A stretch of 64,000 bases of DNA from Methylobacterium gnaphalii (GTDB lineage: Bacteria > Pseudomonadota > Alphaproteobacteria > Rhizobiales > Beijerinckiaceae). The notes beneath the pieces were generated by a model. It ran no database searches. It saw only the letters and a program-made list of their open reading frames with translations, and was not told where the DNA came from. This document shows, piece by piece, positions 25,663 through 33,692 of this stretch. Positions within the stretch are counted from its first letter, which is position 1, and each line of letters opens with the position of its first letter. The DNA lies in NCBI RefSeq assembly GCF_007992215.1, contig NZ_BJZV01000011.1:1-64000 (forward strand). Reading direction: 5' to 3'. Both the position numbers and the translations under genes were made by a program.

Positions 25663-26307
25663 TCAGGCGCGCGGATAGGAGATGATCGCCAGATAGGTCA
25701 TAGGCTTTTTCAGGAGCTTTGCCGGTCCGTGCAGCGCCTCGGCATCGAACATCAGAGAGTCGCCAGGCGTCAGATGGTACTCCTGGTCGGCATGGCGGTA
25801 GATGACCTCACCGGCCAGCATATAGATGAACTCGATGCCACCATGCCGGAAGCCCGTATAGGCTTCGGCGGCATCTTCTAGAGTAATCAAATAGGGCTCG
25901 ACGATCAGCTCCCCGCGCAGGCCGGCGCCGAGAAGTTCGTAGATGTGACCAACCTTCGTACCGCGACGCTCGATCACCACGCCCTGACCCTTCTTCACGT
26001 AGGAGCAGTCGCGGCGCTCCTCGAAGGCAGAAAACAAGGCTGTAATCGGTACGTTGAGGGCATTGGCCACCGAATTGATCGAGGCGAGGGAAGGGGAGAT
26101 CTGCCCGTTCTCCATCTTCGAAATCATGCCCGGCGAGATGCCAGCGGCGGCCCCGAGGTCAGCGACGGACAGTTCGCGCTCACGGCGAAGCGCACGGATC
26201 TGATGGCCCAGTGCCTTCTCCAGATCTCGCTTGTCCTCGACCGGCGCATTTGAGGCCGTGTTCAGGATGCGTTCCTGCGGAGGCTGGTTCGGCACGCGAC
26301 TCTTCAT
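25663..26307 (-). CDS. XRE-family regulator with cupin domain (second paralogue)
   Basis: 214-residue paralogue of the protein encoded at 24652-25305, on the opposite strand. The XRE helix-turn-helix (VADLGAAAGISPGMISKMENGQISPSL) is followed by a linker with RRGTKVGHIYELLGAG and a cupin domain (FRHGGIEFIYMLAGEVIYRHADQEYHLTPGDSLMFDAE). It is divergent from mgsA, across a 683-base gap. The pair, placed between the oxidation genes (mgd) and the synthesis genes (mgs, gmaS), suggests local control of both halves of the pathway, perhaps with different ligands or opposite effects. Confidence 0.88.
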   Translation of the reverse strand: MKSRVPNQPPQERILNTASNAPVEDKRDLEKALGHQIRALRRERELSVADLGAAAGISPGMISKMENGQISPSLASINSVANALNVPITALFSAFEERRDCSYVKKGQGVVIERRGTKVGHIYELLGAGLRGELIVEPYLITLEDAAEAYTGFRHGGIEFIYMLAGEVIYRHADQEYHLTPGDSLMFDAEALHGPAKLLKKPMTYLAIISYPRA

Positions 26308-26639
26308 CTGGGAGAAACCACTCGCCTCATTCTCACATGGATGGGCGCAGTCGGGCGGCCCATCAATGTGTGCACTGCAAGAATCAATATTCGTGTGACC
26401 GTTCGCATCTTCAGCGAGGGTCGCGAACGAGTTGTGCGTCTCTCATACGTTACCGCGAACCAAAACTGCTAACGCGGGCACCCCCATAACGAACTACATG
26501 ATAAGTGCGGAACTTCGTGAGAAGACGCTCGCTCGCGAAGCTTGCCTACAATCGCGGCGGCGGATGATAAAACATTCGTCATCCGCCTACCGACCTTGCA
26601 AACGGCAGTTCTTGCTGCACGGCAGTATGATTTCAGCGC

Positions 26640-26669
26640 TTGACATTCATTTTCCCTTCGAGAAATTAT
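26640..26669 (+). promoter_or_regulatory. Candidate sigma-70 promoter upstream of mgsA
   Basis: TTGACA (26640-26645) and AATTAT (26664-26669) are separated by 18 bases. The spacer contains TTTCCCTTCGAGAAA, an imperfect dyad like the repeats ahead of the permease operon, so a repressor there would block the promoter. Transcription would start near 26676, about 315 bases before mgsA, which would be a long leader. A closer promoter cannot be excluded. Confidence 0.45.
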
Positions 26670-26896
26670 CCTTCGCAAAGAGAAGGTCACCCGCCCATAC
26701 CCGGCAAGATGTTGCCGCGTTTTGCGTGGTTGGCAATCTCTCCGACGCATTCGCGGAGTTGGGCGGTGTTGGCCTGTGCAAGCATGCCACGCCCGACGCG
26801 CATCAATGCCGCGTTCGTCGATGCAGGAAACGCGACGCCCGAAGCCCGCCGAAGAAGGCTCGATCGTCCATTTTTCGGCTGCACCCTTCGGGCTCT

Positions 26897-26913
26897 ATTT
26901 CGTACCAGGAAAT
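26897..26913. promoter_or_regulatory. Operator-like dyad upstream of mgsA
   Basis: ATTTCGTACCAGGAAAT has perfect outer arms (ATTTC and GAAAT, 7 bases apart). It lies 78 bases before the mgsA start. It resembles the ATTCC...GGAAT dyads at 33331-33365 and could be bound by one of the two XRE-cupin regulators. Confidence 0.4.
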
Positions 26914-26990
26914 TTTGTTGATCCTCAGTTGACGAACTTCTTGCGGTATGCGAGCAATATCCTGCGCTCCTGATCAATAAGGAACTTGCG

Positions 26991-27884
26991 ATGTGCGGTA
27001 TTGTCGGGTTGTTTTTAAAGAATCCAAATCTTGAGCCACAGCTCGGCAAGCTTTTGTCGGATATGCTTGAGACGATGACCGATCGCGGTCCCGATAGCGC
27101 GGGTATCGCAGTCTACGGCTCAGATACCGAGGGCGTGAAGCTCACCCTGCGTGGCCCGGATCAGGCAGCTCTGGCCGAGACCATCTCCCAGCTTGAGTCG
27201 GTGTTCGACCGCTCCTTCGCCAAGACCGCGCGCGACACGCATACCGTGCTCTCCGTGCCGGCCGAGCGCGAGACCAAGATTCGCGCCTGGCTCAAGGAGA
27301 ACGCCCCCGGCATCGATGTCGTCAGCGCCGGCAAGCGCATGGAGATTTACAAGGAGGTCGGCCTGCCGGCTTCCGTGGCCGAGCGTTTCGATCTCGCCAG
27401 CATGTCCGGCAGCCACGGCATCGGACACACCCGCATGGCAACGGAGAGCGCCGTCGTCACCAACGGCGCGCACCCGTTCTCGACGGGCCTCGACGAGTGC
27501 CTCGTCCATAACGGCTCACTGTCGAACCATAACGGCATGCGCCGGAAGCTGCAGCGCGAGGGCCTGACCTTCAAGACGCAGAACGATACCGAGGTCGCTG
27601 CCGGCTACCTGTCCTGGCGGATGCGCGAGGGTGCCTCGCTGAAGGAGGCACTCGAATCGAGCCTCACGGATCTCGACGGCTTCTTCACCTTCGTCGTCGG
27701 CACCGAAAACGGCTTCGCCGTGGTTCGCGATCCGATTGCCTGCAAGCCGGCCGTCATGGCCGAGACGGACGACTATGTCGCCTTCGGCTCGGAGTACCGC
27801 GCTCTCGTCGGTCTTCCAGGCATCGAGAACGCGCGCGTCTTCGAGCCGGAGCCTGCCAAGGTCTATGCGTGGGAGCGCCACTGA
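26991..27884 (+). CDS. mgsA: N-methylglutamate synthase subunit A (glutamine amidotransferase type)
   Basis: 297-residue class II amidotransferase domain. The N-terminal Met-Cys-Gly start exposes the catalytic cysteine after Met removal, and GHTRMATES, HPFS and HNGSLSNHNGMR are typical of the glutamine-binding site. It is related to GlxB and the amidotransferase part of glutamate synthase. In the N-methylglutamate pathway it releases methylamine from gamma-glutamylmethylamide for transfer to 2-oxoglutarate. The ATG at 26991 follows AAGGAA. Its stop overlaps the mgsB start by one base (TGATG). Confidence 0.93.
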   Translation: MCGIVGLFLKNPNLEPQLGKLLSDMLETMTDRGPDSAGIAVYGSDTEGVKLTLRGPDQAALAETISQLESVFDRSFAKTARDTHTVLSVPAERETKIRAWLKENAPGIDVVSAGKRMEIYKEVGLPASVAERFDLASMSGSHGIGHTRMATESAVVTNGAHPFSTGLDECLVHNGSLSNHNGMRRKLQREGLTFKTQNDTEVAAGYLSWRMREGASLKEALESSLTDLDGFFTFVVGTENGFAVVRDPIACKPAVMAETDDYVAFGSEYRALVGLPGIENARVFEPEPAKVYAWERH

Positions 27885-28573
27885 TGCCAACATTCGACCT
27901 GAACAACAGCCCCCTGCGTGACCTGAACCAGGCTCTGCACGCGCTGCGGTCCGACACCAACGAGACCCACTGGACGGTCAACCATCCCGAGGGCCGTCAC
28001 GCCATCGCCGCCGGCCTCGATGCGCCGATCACCGTCGAGATCGAAGGCATCGTCGGCTACTACTGCGCCGGCATGAACAAGCAGGCCAGCGTTCTCATCA
28101 ACGGGAATGCCGGCGTGGGCGTCGCCGAGAACATGATCTCCGGCTTCGTGCATGTCCGCGGCGATGCCAGCCAGTCGGCTGGCGCCACCGCCCATGGCGG
28201 CCTTCTCCTCATCGACGGCAATGCCGGTGCTCGCTGCGGCATCTCGATGAAGGGCATCGACATCGTCGTGAAGAAGTCGATCGGCCACATGTCGGCCTTC
28301 ATGGCTCAGGCGGGCTCGCTCGTCGTTCTCGGTGATGCCGGTGAGGCACTCGGCGACTCCCTCTACGAGGCGAAGCTCTTCGTGCGTGGGTCAGTCGCCA
28401 GCCTCGGTGCAGATTGCATCGAGAAGCCGATGGAGGATGAGCACCGCGAGTTGCTCTACGCCAAGCTGAAGAATGCCGGCCTTGCTGGCGAAGTCGATCC
28501 CTCGGACTTCAAGCGCTACGGCTCGGCCCGCACCCTCTACCACTTCCACGTCGACAACGCCGGAGCCTACTGA
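27884..28573 (+). CDS. mgsB: N-methylglutamate synthase subunit B (GXGXG domain)
   Basis: 229-residue protein matching the C-terminal GXGXG domain of glutamate synthase (GlxC type). It has repeated glycine-rich beta-helix turns (INGNAGVGVAENMISGFVHVRGDAS, IDGNAGARCGISMKG, VLGDAGEALGDS). This domain has no active site and serves as a structural link between the amidotransferase and synthase subunits. Start ATG 27884 overlaps the mgsA stop, and its own stop overlaps the mgsC start in the same way. Confidence 0.93.
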   Translation: MPTFDLNNSPLRDLNQALHALRSDTNETHWTVNHPEGRHAIAAGLDAPITVEIEGIVGYYCAGMNKQASVLINGNAGVGVAENMISGFVHVRGDASQSAGATAHGGLLLIDGNAGARCGISMKGIDIVVKKSIGHMSAFMAQAGSLVVLGDAGEALGDSLYEAKLFVRGSVASLGADCIEKPMEDEHRELLYAKLKNAGLAGEVDPSDFKRYGSARTLYHFHVDNAGAY

Positions 28574-29916
28574 TGGCCGATCATAAGGATCCGCGCGGCA
28601 CCCCGCGCACCAAGCCCCGCTTCTCCGCGACCTACACGCCCGACGTGATGTCCGAGATCCGCCGCGCTGCGGCGACGGGCATCTACGACATCCGTGGCGC
28701 CGGCGCGAAGCGGCCCGTGCCGCATTTCGACGACCTGCTCTTCCTCGGCGCCTCGATCAGCCGCTACCCGCTCGAAGGCTATCGCGAAAAGTGCGGCACC
28801 GAGGTTATCCTCGGCTCCCGCTTCGCCAAGAAGCCGATCAAGCTGAAGACGCCGGTGACGATCGCCGGAATGAGCTTCGGCTCGCTCTCGGCCAACGCCA
28901 AGGAGGCTCTGGGCCGCGGCGCAACCATCGCCGGTACCTCGACCACCACGGGCGACGGCGGCATGACGCCGGAAGAGCGCGGGCATTCGAAGACGCTGGT
29001 CTATCAATACCTGCCATCGCGCTACGGCATGAACCCTGACGATCTGCGCAAGGCGGACGCGATCGAGGTGGTGATCGGGCAGGGCGCCAAGCCCGGCGGT
29101 GGCGGCATGCTGCTCGGCCAGAAGATCACCGAGCGTGTCGCCGGCATGCGCTGCCTGCCCCCGGGCGTCGACCAGCGCTCGGCCTGCCGGCATCCTGACT
29201 GGACCGGCCCCGACGATCTCGAGATCAAGATCGGCGAGCTGCGCGAGGTCACGGATTGGGAGAAGCCGATCTACGTGAAGGTTGGTGCCTCGCGGCCGTA
29301 TTACGACACGGCGCTCGCCGTGAAGTCCGGCGCCGACGTCGTGGTGCTCGACGGCATGCAGGGCGGCACCGCGGCCACCCAGGACGTGTTCATCGAGCAT
29401 GTCGGCATCCCGACGCTCGCTGCAATCCGTCCGGCCGTGCAGGCGCTTCAGGATCTCGGCATGCACCGCAAGGTGCAACTCATCATCTCGGGCGGTATCC
29501 GCTCAGGAGCCGATGTCGCCAAGGCTCTGGCGCTGGGTGCCGATGCAGTTGCCATCGGAACCGCTGCCCTGATCGCGCTCGGAGACAACGACCCCCGCTG
29601 GGAAGCCGAGTACCAGGCGCTCGGGACCACTGCCGGTGCCTATGACGACTGGCACGAGGGCAAGGATCCGGCCGGCATCACCACCCAGGATCCGGAACTG
29701 ATGAAACGCCTCGATCCGGAGCTCGCCGGGCGCCGTCTGGCCAACTTCCTCGCGGTGATGACGCTGGAAGCTCAGACCATCGCCCGCGCCGCGGGCAAGA
29801 GCCACCTGCACAACCTTGAGCCGGAGGATCTGGTGGCTCTGACCATCGAAGCCGCGGCGATGGCGCAGGTTCCGCTGGCCGGCACCAACTGGGTTCCGGG
29901 CAAGACCGGTCTCTAG
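28573..29916 (+). CDS. mgsC: N-methylglutamate synthase subunit C (FMN-binding glutamate synthase domain)
   Basis: 447-residue FMN-dependent synthase domain of the glutamate synthase family (GlxD type). TIM-barrel and FMN-site segments are TIAGMSFGSLSANAKEALGRGA, GQGAKPGGGGMLLG, VVLDGMQGGTAATQDVF and ISGGIRSGADVAKALALGADAVAIGTAAL. It condenses methylamine with 2-oxoglutarate to N-methylglutamate using reducing power. Only two cysteines (MRCLPPGVDQRSAC) stand where glutamate synthase has the three of its 3Fe-4S cluster; others may lie elsewhere. A terminator follows, separating it from gmaS. Confidence 0.93.
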   Translation: MADHKDPRGTPRTKPRFSATYTPDVMSEIRRAAATGIYDIRGAGAKRPVPHFDDLLFLGASISRYPLEGYREKCGTEVILGSRFAKKPIKLKTPVTIAGMSFGSLSANAKEALGRGATIAGTSTTTGDGGMTPEERGHSKTLVYQYLPSRYGMNPDDLRKADAIEVVIGQGAKPGGGGMLLGQKITERVAGMRCLPPGVDQRSACRHPDWTGPDDLEIKIGELREVTDWEKPIYVKVGASRPYYDTALAVKSGADVVVLDGMQGGTAATQDVFIEHVGIPTLAAIRPAVQALQDLGMHRKVQLIISGGIRSGADVAKALALGADAVAIGTAALIALGDNDPRWEAEYQALGTTAGAYDDWHEGKDPAGITTQDPELMKRLDPELAGRRLANFLAVMTLEAQTIARAAGKSHLHNLEPEDLVALTIEAAAMAQVPLAGTNWVPGKTGL

Positions 29917-29925
29917 AAACATCGA

Positions 29926-29955
29926 GGGTCGCCCTGAACGGGGGCGGCCCTTTTT
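29926..29955 (+). terminator. Rho-independent terminator after mgsC
   Basis: GGGTCGCCC (29926-29934) pairs with GGGCGGCCC (29942-29950), with one G-T pair, followed by TTTTT (29951-29955). It lies 10 bases after the mgsC stop and 60 before gmaS, so it probably limits readthrough and lets gmaS be set separately. Confidence 0.82.
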
Positions 29956-30015
29956 GTTGGCAGGCTACTTGCTGACAGGCCACAAGCATTCATCAGCCCT
30001 TGGGAGGGTTTAGCG

Positions 30016-31314
30016 ATGGCAACAGATCTCGAAATCACCGCCAAAGAGCGCGGGATCAAATATTTTCTTGTCTCGTACACTGATCTGTTCGGCACGCAGC
30101 GCGCCAAGCTCGTGCCAGCATCCAAAATCAGGACCTGTTGCGAGGATGGAGCAGGCTTCGCCGGCTTTGCGACTTGGCTCGACATGAGCCCTGCCGATTC
30201 CGACCTGCTCGCAGTGCCTGATCCCGATGGCCTGATCCAGCTGCCCTGGAAGCCCGAGGTGGGCTGGCTGCCCGCCGACCTCTACATGGACGGCAAGCCT
30301 GTCGATCAGGGCCCGCGCAATATCCTCAAGCGCCTGATCAAGGAGGCCGCGCAGGACGGCTACCAGATGAAGACTGGCGTCGAGCCGGAGTTCTTCCTGA
30401 TCACGCCCTGTGGTAGCGAACCGGCCGACATGGCCGACAAGCAGATGAAGCCCTGCTACGACCAGTCCGCCCTGATGCGCCGCTACGACGTCATCGCAGA
30501 AATCTGCGACGCCATGATCGCGCTCGGCTGGAACCCCTACCAGAACGACCACGAGGACGCGAACGGCCAGTTCGAGATGAACTGGGACTATGACGATGCG
30601 CTCGTGACCGCCGACCGTCACGCCTTCTTCAAATACATGACCCGCTCCATTGCCGAGAAGCACGGCTTTCGCGCGACCTTCATGCCCAAGCCATTCTTGG
30701 AGCTGACCGGCTCGGGCTGTCACGCGCACGTCTCACTGTGGCGGGATGGTGAGAACGTCTTCAAGGACAAGTCGGACGAGATCGGCCTGTCGCGGATCGG
30801 CTATCACTTCATCGGCGGCCTGATCCATTCGGCCGACGCGCTCGCGGCGATCACCAACCCGACGGTGAATTCCTACAAGCGCATCAACGCCCCGCGCACG
30901 ACTTCGGGAGCGACCTGGGCGCCGAACACCGTCACCTATACGGGCAACAACCGGACGCACATGGTCCGGGTGCCGGGTGGCGGCCGCTTTGAGTTCCGGC
31001 TCCCAGACGGTGCGGTGAACCCCTATCTGCTGCAGGCAGGCATCCTTGCCGCCGGGCTTGACGGCATGCGGCAGGAGCGCGACCCGGGCAAACGCCTCGA
31101 CATCAACATGTACACCGAGGGTCACAACCTCGAGGGCGTGAAGCGGCTTCCGCTGAACATGCTCGACGCGATGCGTGCTCTGGAGAAGAGCAGCGTCCTG
31201 AACGAGGCCTTCGGCTCCTTCGTGCCGAGCTACCTCAAGCTCAAGCAGGACGAGTGGAACTGTTATTGCGGCCACCTGACCGAGTGGGAGCGCAATAACA
31301 CCCTTGATTGCTGA
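30016..31314 (+). CDS. gmaS: Gamma-glutamylmethylamide synthetase
   Basis: 432-residue member of the glutamine synthetase superfamily, which joins methylamine to glutamate with ATP to give gamma-glutamylmethylamide, the first step of the N-methylglutamate pathway. Active-site blocks of the fold are present: GVEPEFFLI, NGQFEMNWDYDDAL, GSGCHAHVSLW, NPTVNSYKRINAPRTTSGATWAP and GRFEFRLPDGAVNPYL. Its length and NSYKRINAPRT block set it apart from the glnA and glnII products also encoded in the window. It has a good ribosome-binding site (GGGAGGG) and its own leader after the mgsC terminator. Confidence 0.95.
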   Translation: MATDLEITAKERGIKYFLVSYTDLFGTQRAKLVPASKIRTCCEDGAGFAGFATWLDMSPADSDLLAVPDPDGLIQLPWKPEVGWLPADLYMDGKPVDQGPRNILKRLIKEAAQDGYQMKTGVEPEFFLITPCGSEPADMADKQMKPCYDQSALMRRYDVIAEICDAMIALGWNPYQNDHEDANGQFEMNWDYDDALVTADRHAFFKYMTRSIAEKHGFRATFMPKPFLELTGSGCHAHVSLWRDGENVFKDKSDEIGLSRIGYHFIGGLIHSADALAAITNPTVNSYKRINAPRTTSGATWAPNTVTYTGNNRTHMVRVPGGGRFEFRLPDGAVNPYLLQAGILAAGLDGMRQERDPGKRLDINMYTEGHNLEGVKRLPLNMLDAMRALEKSSVLNEAFGSFVPSYLKLKQDEWNCYCGHLTEWERNNTLDC

Positions 31315-31328
31315 GGAGCCGAACCTTG

Positions 31329-31349
31329 CCGGGCGGCTAGGCCGCCCGG
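31329..31349. terminator. Perfect GC hairpin just after gmaS
   Basis: CCGGGCGGC and GCCGCCCGG form a perfect 9-bp stem with a TAG loop, 15 bases after the gmaS stop. There is no T-run after it, so termination may need Rho or it may protect the 3' end. Confidence 0.5.
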
Positions 31350-31390
31350 TGCCGAATTGGGCCGGGGAGATTCGTCCGCCACAAGACAAG

Positions 31391-31423
31391 ACGCACTGCA
31401 GCAAAGACTTTGCTGCAGTGCGT
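31391..31423. terminator. Long perfect hairpin after gmaS
   Basis: ACGCACTGCAGCAAA (31391-31405) and TTTGCTGCAGTGCGT (31409-31423) form a perfect 15-bp stem with a GAC loop. It is the second hairpin after gmaS and very stable. No long T-run follows, so it may act as a transcription boundary or an mRNA end. The stretch 31424-31667 holds no gene but probably the promoter of the next gene, and a small dyad GGCAG-GATA-CTGCC at 31561-31574. Confidence 0.55.
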
Positions 31424-31667
31424 TCGATTGATTCCTGAGATCTATTTAACTCAACCTAGCGACCCCAAAGTGCGACCGTTGCACGATTGGTACATCGTCA
31501 CCCGAAATCCCCACTGATCCTGCAACGACGAATTTTTCTGCTTGAGCTCGAATGTTTCTTGGCAGGATACTGCCGAGGTTGTCGCCTGGGTGCCTTTCCA
31601 GCCGCGACATGACGTCGGTTTGGCCGCGCCGAGCGGCCGCAGAAAAAACTAGGGGGGCCGGTTCGAC

Positions 31668-32957
31668 ATGGCATTCAAGACGACGATGCGCGCCACGACG
31701 ACCGTGCTCGCCCTGCTGGCCGCAGGGTCCGCCTCCGCTGCCGACATACCCTCTGCCACGCTGACCCCAGTTCCCGCTCCACCCGAGCACTGCAAGGCGA
31801 CGATCTCGACCCCCGCCTATGGTCCGACCATCAAGGCAAACCCGAACCCAGCCTGTTTTGAATCGCCGATTGGCGATCTCTATATCGGCGGCGCCGTGTC
31901 GGGAGTGGCCTATAACTTCTCGCCCCCGTTCAGCCCGAACTCCGCGACATTTCCGTTGCCCTTCAATACGGGCCGTGACGAGCAGAACCGGGTCGATTTC
32001 ACCAACCTGATGGCCACGATCCAGAAGGCGGATGGGCCTTTCCAGTTCTACGTCCAGGCCGGACTGTACTCGTTCCCACTGCTCGGCTTCCCGCTCTACT
32101 CCTCGTTCGATCAGAACTCGCTGTTCTTCGGACCCGTGCCGATCGCCTACGGCAAGTACCAGATCAACGACGAATGGTCGGTCCAGGGTGGCCGGATGTT
32201 CGGCAATATCGGCTCGGAAGGGTTGTTCACGTATCAGCGCATGAACATCTCGGGCGGCCTGTTGTTCAACCAGGAGATCTTCCTGAACCAGGGCGTGCAG
32301 GCCAATTATTCGAGCGGCCCGTGGAACGCCTCGATTGCCGTCACCGATGGTTTCTTCTCGGGTGAGCTAAACTGGGTCACGGGCCTGGTGACCTACAAGC
32401 TCGATGACAACAATACCATCGGCATCAACGGCGGCACGCACTTCAGCCGGTTCAACAGCCTCGAGCGTGGCTCGAAGTTTCAGTATGCGACGCCGAACAC
32501 GCTGCAGAACAGCAGCATCGTCAGCGTGAATTATACTTACGCGAACGGCCCTTGGACGATCACCCCCTACGCTCAGTACACCAGTGTCGAGCGTGATCTC
32601 AGTATCGGCAATCCCGGTGCCGAGACCTACGGTGCCGCGATTCTCGCAGCCTACAGCTTCACAGATTGGTTCTCGCTCGCCGGGCGTGTCGAATACATCG
32701 CTCAGAACGGCAGCCGATTTAACAGTGCCGGCGTCAACAATCTGCTCTACGGTGCAGGCAGCTCGGCGCTTTCTTACACCATCACGCCGACCTTCAACTT
32801 CGACCGCTTCTTTGTCCGCGGCGAGTACTCGCACGTCGACCTTTACGACATCCAGATCGGCAATTTGGCCCTCGGAACGCTCGGCACAGGCTTGGGCCGC
32901 ACCGGCAACGTGCGAAGCCAGGACCGCTTCATGATCGAGACCGGCTTTACGTTCTAA
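31668..32957 (+). CDS. Outer-membrane beta-barrel (porin-like) protein
   Basis: 429 residues with a signal peptide (VLALLAAGSASAAD) followed by a short proline-rich linker. The rest alternates short polar turns and amphipathic strands rich in Tyr, Phe, Gly and Asn (FYVQAGLYSF, WNASIAVTDGFF, SLAGRVEYIAQNGS, FFVRGEYSHVDLYDI), and ends in phenylalanine (IETGFTF), the signature for barrel insertion. It has its own leader and is followed by a terminator. Placed between gmaS and the permease operon, it probably lets an amine or other small substrate cross the outer membrane; the substrate is not shown by the sequence. Confidence 0.8.
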   Translation: MAFKTTMRATTTVLALLAAGSASAADIPSATLTPVPAPPEHCKATISTPAYGPTIKANPNPACFESPIGDLYIGGAVSGVAYNFSPPFSPNSATFPLPFNTGRDEQNRVDFTNLMATIQKADGPFQFYVQAGLYSFPLLGFPLYSSFDQNSLFFGPVPIAYGKYQINDEWSVQGGRMFGNIGSEGLFTYQRMNISGGLLFNQEIFLNQGVQANYSSGPWNASIAVTDGFFSGELNWVTGLVTYKLDDNNTIGINGGTHFSRFNSLERGSKFQYATPNTLQNSSIVSVNYTYANGPWTITPYAQYTSVERDLSIGNPGAETYGAAILAAYSFTDWFSLAGRVEYIAQNGSRFNSAGVNNLLYGAGSSALSYTITPTFNFDRFFVRGEYSHVDLYDIQIGNLALGTLGTGLGRTGNVRSQDRFMIETGFTF

Positions 32958-32996
32958 GAGCGAATGCTTTCTTCCAAAGCGATTACGGCCTCGGAG

Positions 32997-33028
32997 CAAT
33001 TCCCGGCAGATCATGCTGTCGGGAATTG
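32997..33028. other. Inverted repeat after the porin gene
   Basis: CAATTCCCGGCA (32997-33008) and the segment ending CGGGAATTG (33020-33028) make a hairpin with a 9-bp outer stem. It sits just ahead of the terminator and may strengthen it. Confidence 0.5.
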
Positions 33029-33040
33029 AACGTCTGATCC

Positions 33041-33076
33041 AACTCCCCGGTCGCTTGCCGATGGGGAGTTTTCTTT
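33041..33076 (+). terminator. Terminator after the porin gene
   Basis: AACTCCCC (33041-33048) and GGGGAGTT (33063-33070) form an 8-bp stem around 14 bases, followed by TTCTTT. It isolates the porin gene from the membrane operon downstream. Confidence 0.7.
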
Positions 33077-33302
33077 GAAATGTCAGCCGAGTCGGCAGCG
33101 CTCGAATCTCCAACGGCTGCCCATCGACCCTTCATAGGACTCAATCCGAAACCGCCCGTAACGGCGAACGCATCGGTGCTGGACACTCGGCCCGACATGC
33201 CTCACCAAGTATTGACGCATCGATATTTCGTCAGTGGTTTCAGCAGCATACGGGTTTTTCGCAAAATTCTGCACAATGATGCGGTCGGGTGCCATTTGCG
33301 TG

Positions 33303-33331
33303 TTGACAGGCCCGCGTTGAAGGCAGAATAT
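33303..33331 (+). promoter_or_regulatory. Sigma-70-type promoter of the permease operon
   Basis: TTGACA (33303-33308) is followed after 17 bases by GAATAT (33326-33331). Transcription would start near 33338, 55 bases before the first ATG. The -35 box is perfect. The -10 is a weak match, consistent with a regulated promoter. Confidence 0.6.
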
Positions 33332-33365
33332 TTCCTACAAAGAATACGGCATTCCTTCAAGGAAT
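33331..33365. promoter_or_regulatory. Tandem operator-like inverted repeats over the start site
   Basis: Two related dyads lie one after the other: the imperfect TTTCCTACAAAGAA at 33331-33344 and the perfect ATTCCTTCAAGGAAT at 33351-33365. Their centres are about 20 bases apart, that is two helix turns on the same face, and cover the start site and about +20. A dimeric repressor bound there would block the promoter. The neighbouring XRE-cupin proteins are the likely binders; this is inferred. Confidence 0.6.
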
Positions 33366-33392
33366 AGCCGATAGGGAAGGAAGGACGCCGTG

Positions 33393-33692
33393 ATGCATCG
33401 GGATCCCCGCATCGACGCGATGTTTAATCGCGACCGAACAGCTGCCAGCTTTGCAGTCTTCGTCGTCTGGCTCGTCTACGGCTTTACTTTCTGGATGATG
33501 CGCGACGTGTTCGCGGAGAGTCACATCCTGCCAATCATGGCGACCCTCGGGCTCATCGTCGTATTCCTGAATTCCGCGGCCGTCGTGGCCATGATCAAGC
33601 ACTATGGCGAGGACCGGGATTCGATCTACGGCACTGACATCTACTATCTCGACCGCGCTCGGGAAGCGCGGCGTACAAAGGGAGCTGCTTGA
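33393..33692 (+). CDS. Small membrane protein, first gene of the permease operon
   Basis: 99 residues from ATG 33393, which has AAGGA 8 bases upstream (the GTG just before it is also in frame). Two predicted transmembrane helices at about 19-38 and 45-67 are joined by a short acidic loop (MRDVFAESH). The C-terminal tail is charged and soluble (HYGEDRDSIYGTDIYYLDRAREARR). I do not recognise the family. The stop overlaps the next gene's start. Such small double-spanning proteins next to a transporter are candidates for accessory subunits, which is an inference from context. Confidence 0.82.
   Translation: MHRDPRIDAMFNRDRTAASFAVFVVWLVYGFTFWMMRDVFAESHILPIMATLGLIVVFLNSAAVVAMIKHYGEDRDSIYGTDIYYLDRAREARRTKGAA

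Larger units (their letters stand above)
26308..26990. other. Divergent intergenic region upstream of mgsA
   Basis: 683 bases without a convincing gene between a regulator and mgsA. It contains a sigma-70-like promoter (26640-26669), an operator-like dyad (26897-26913) and a short dyad GAAT-CAAT-ATTC near 26391-26402 that could belong to the regulator's own promoter. The GC content is lower than in the flanking genes. Several open frames (for example 26432-26932) lack features. Its length allows a long mgsA leader or a small RNA. Confidence 0.5.

Noticed and set aside
31561..31574. Sigma-54-like TTGGCAGGATACTGCC upstream of the porin gene
   Set aside because: GG and GC are 9 bases apart rather than 10, so sigma-54 would not use it; it is better read as a small hairpin.
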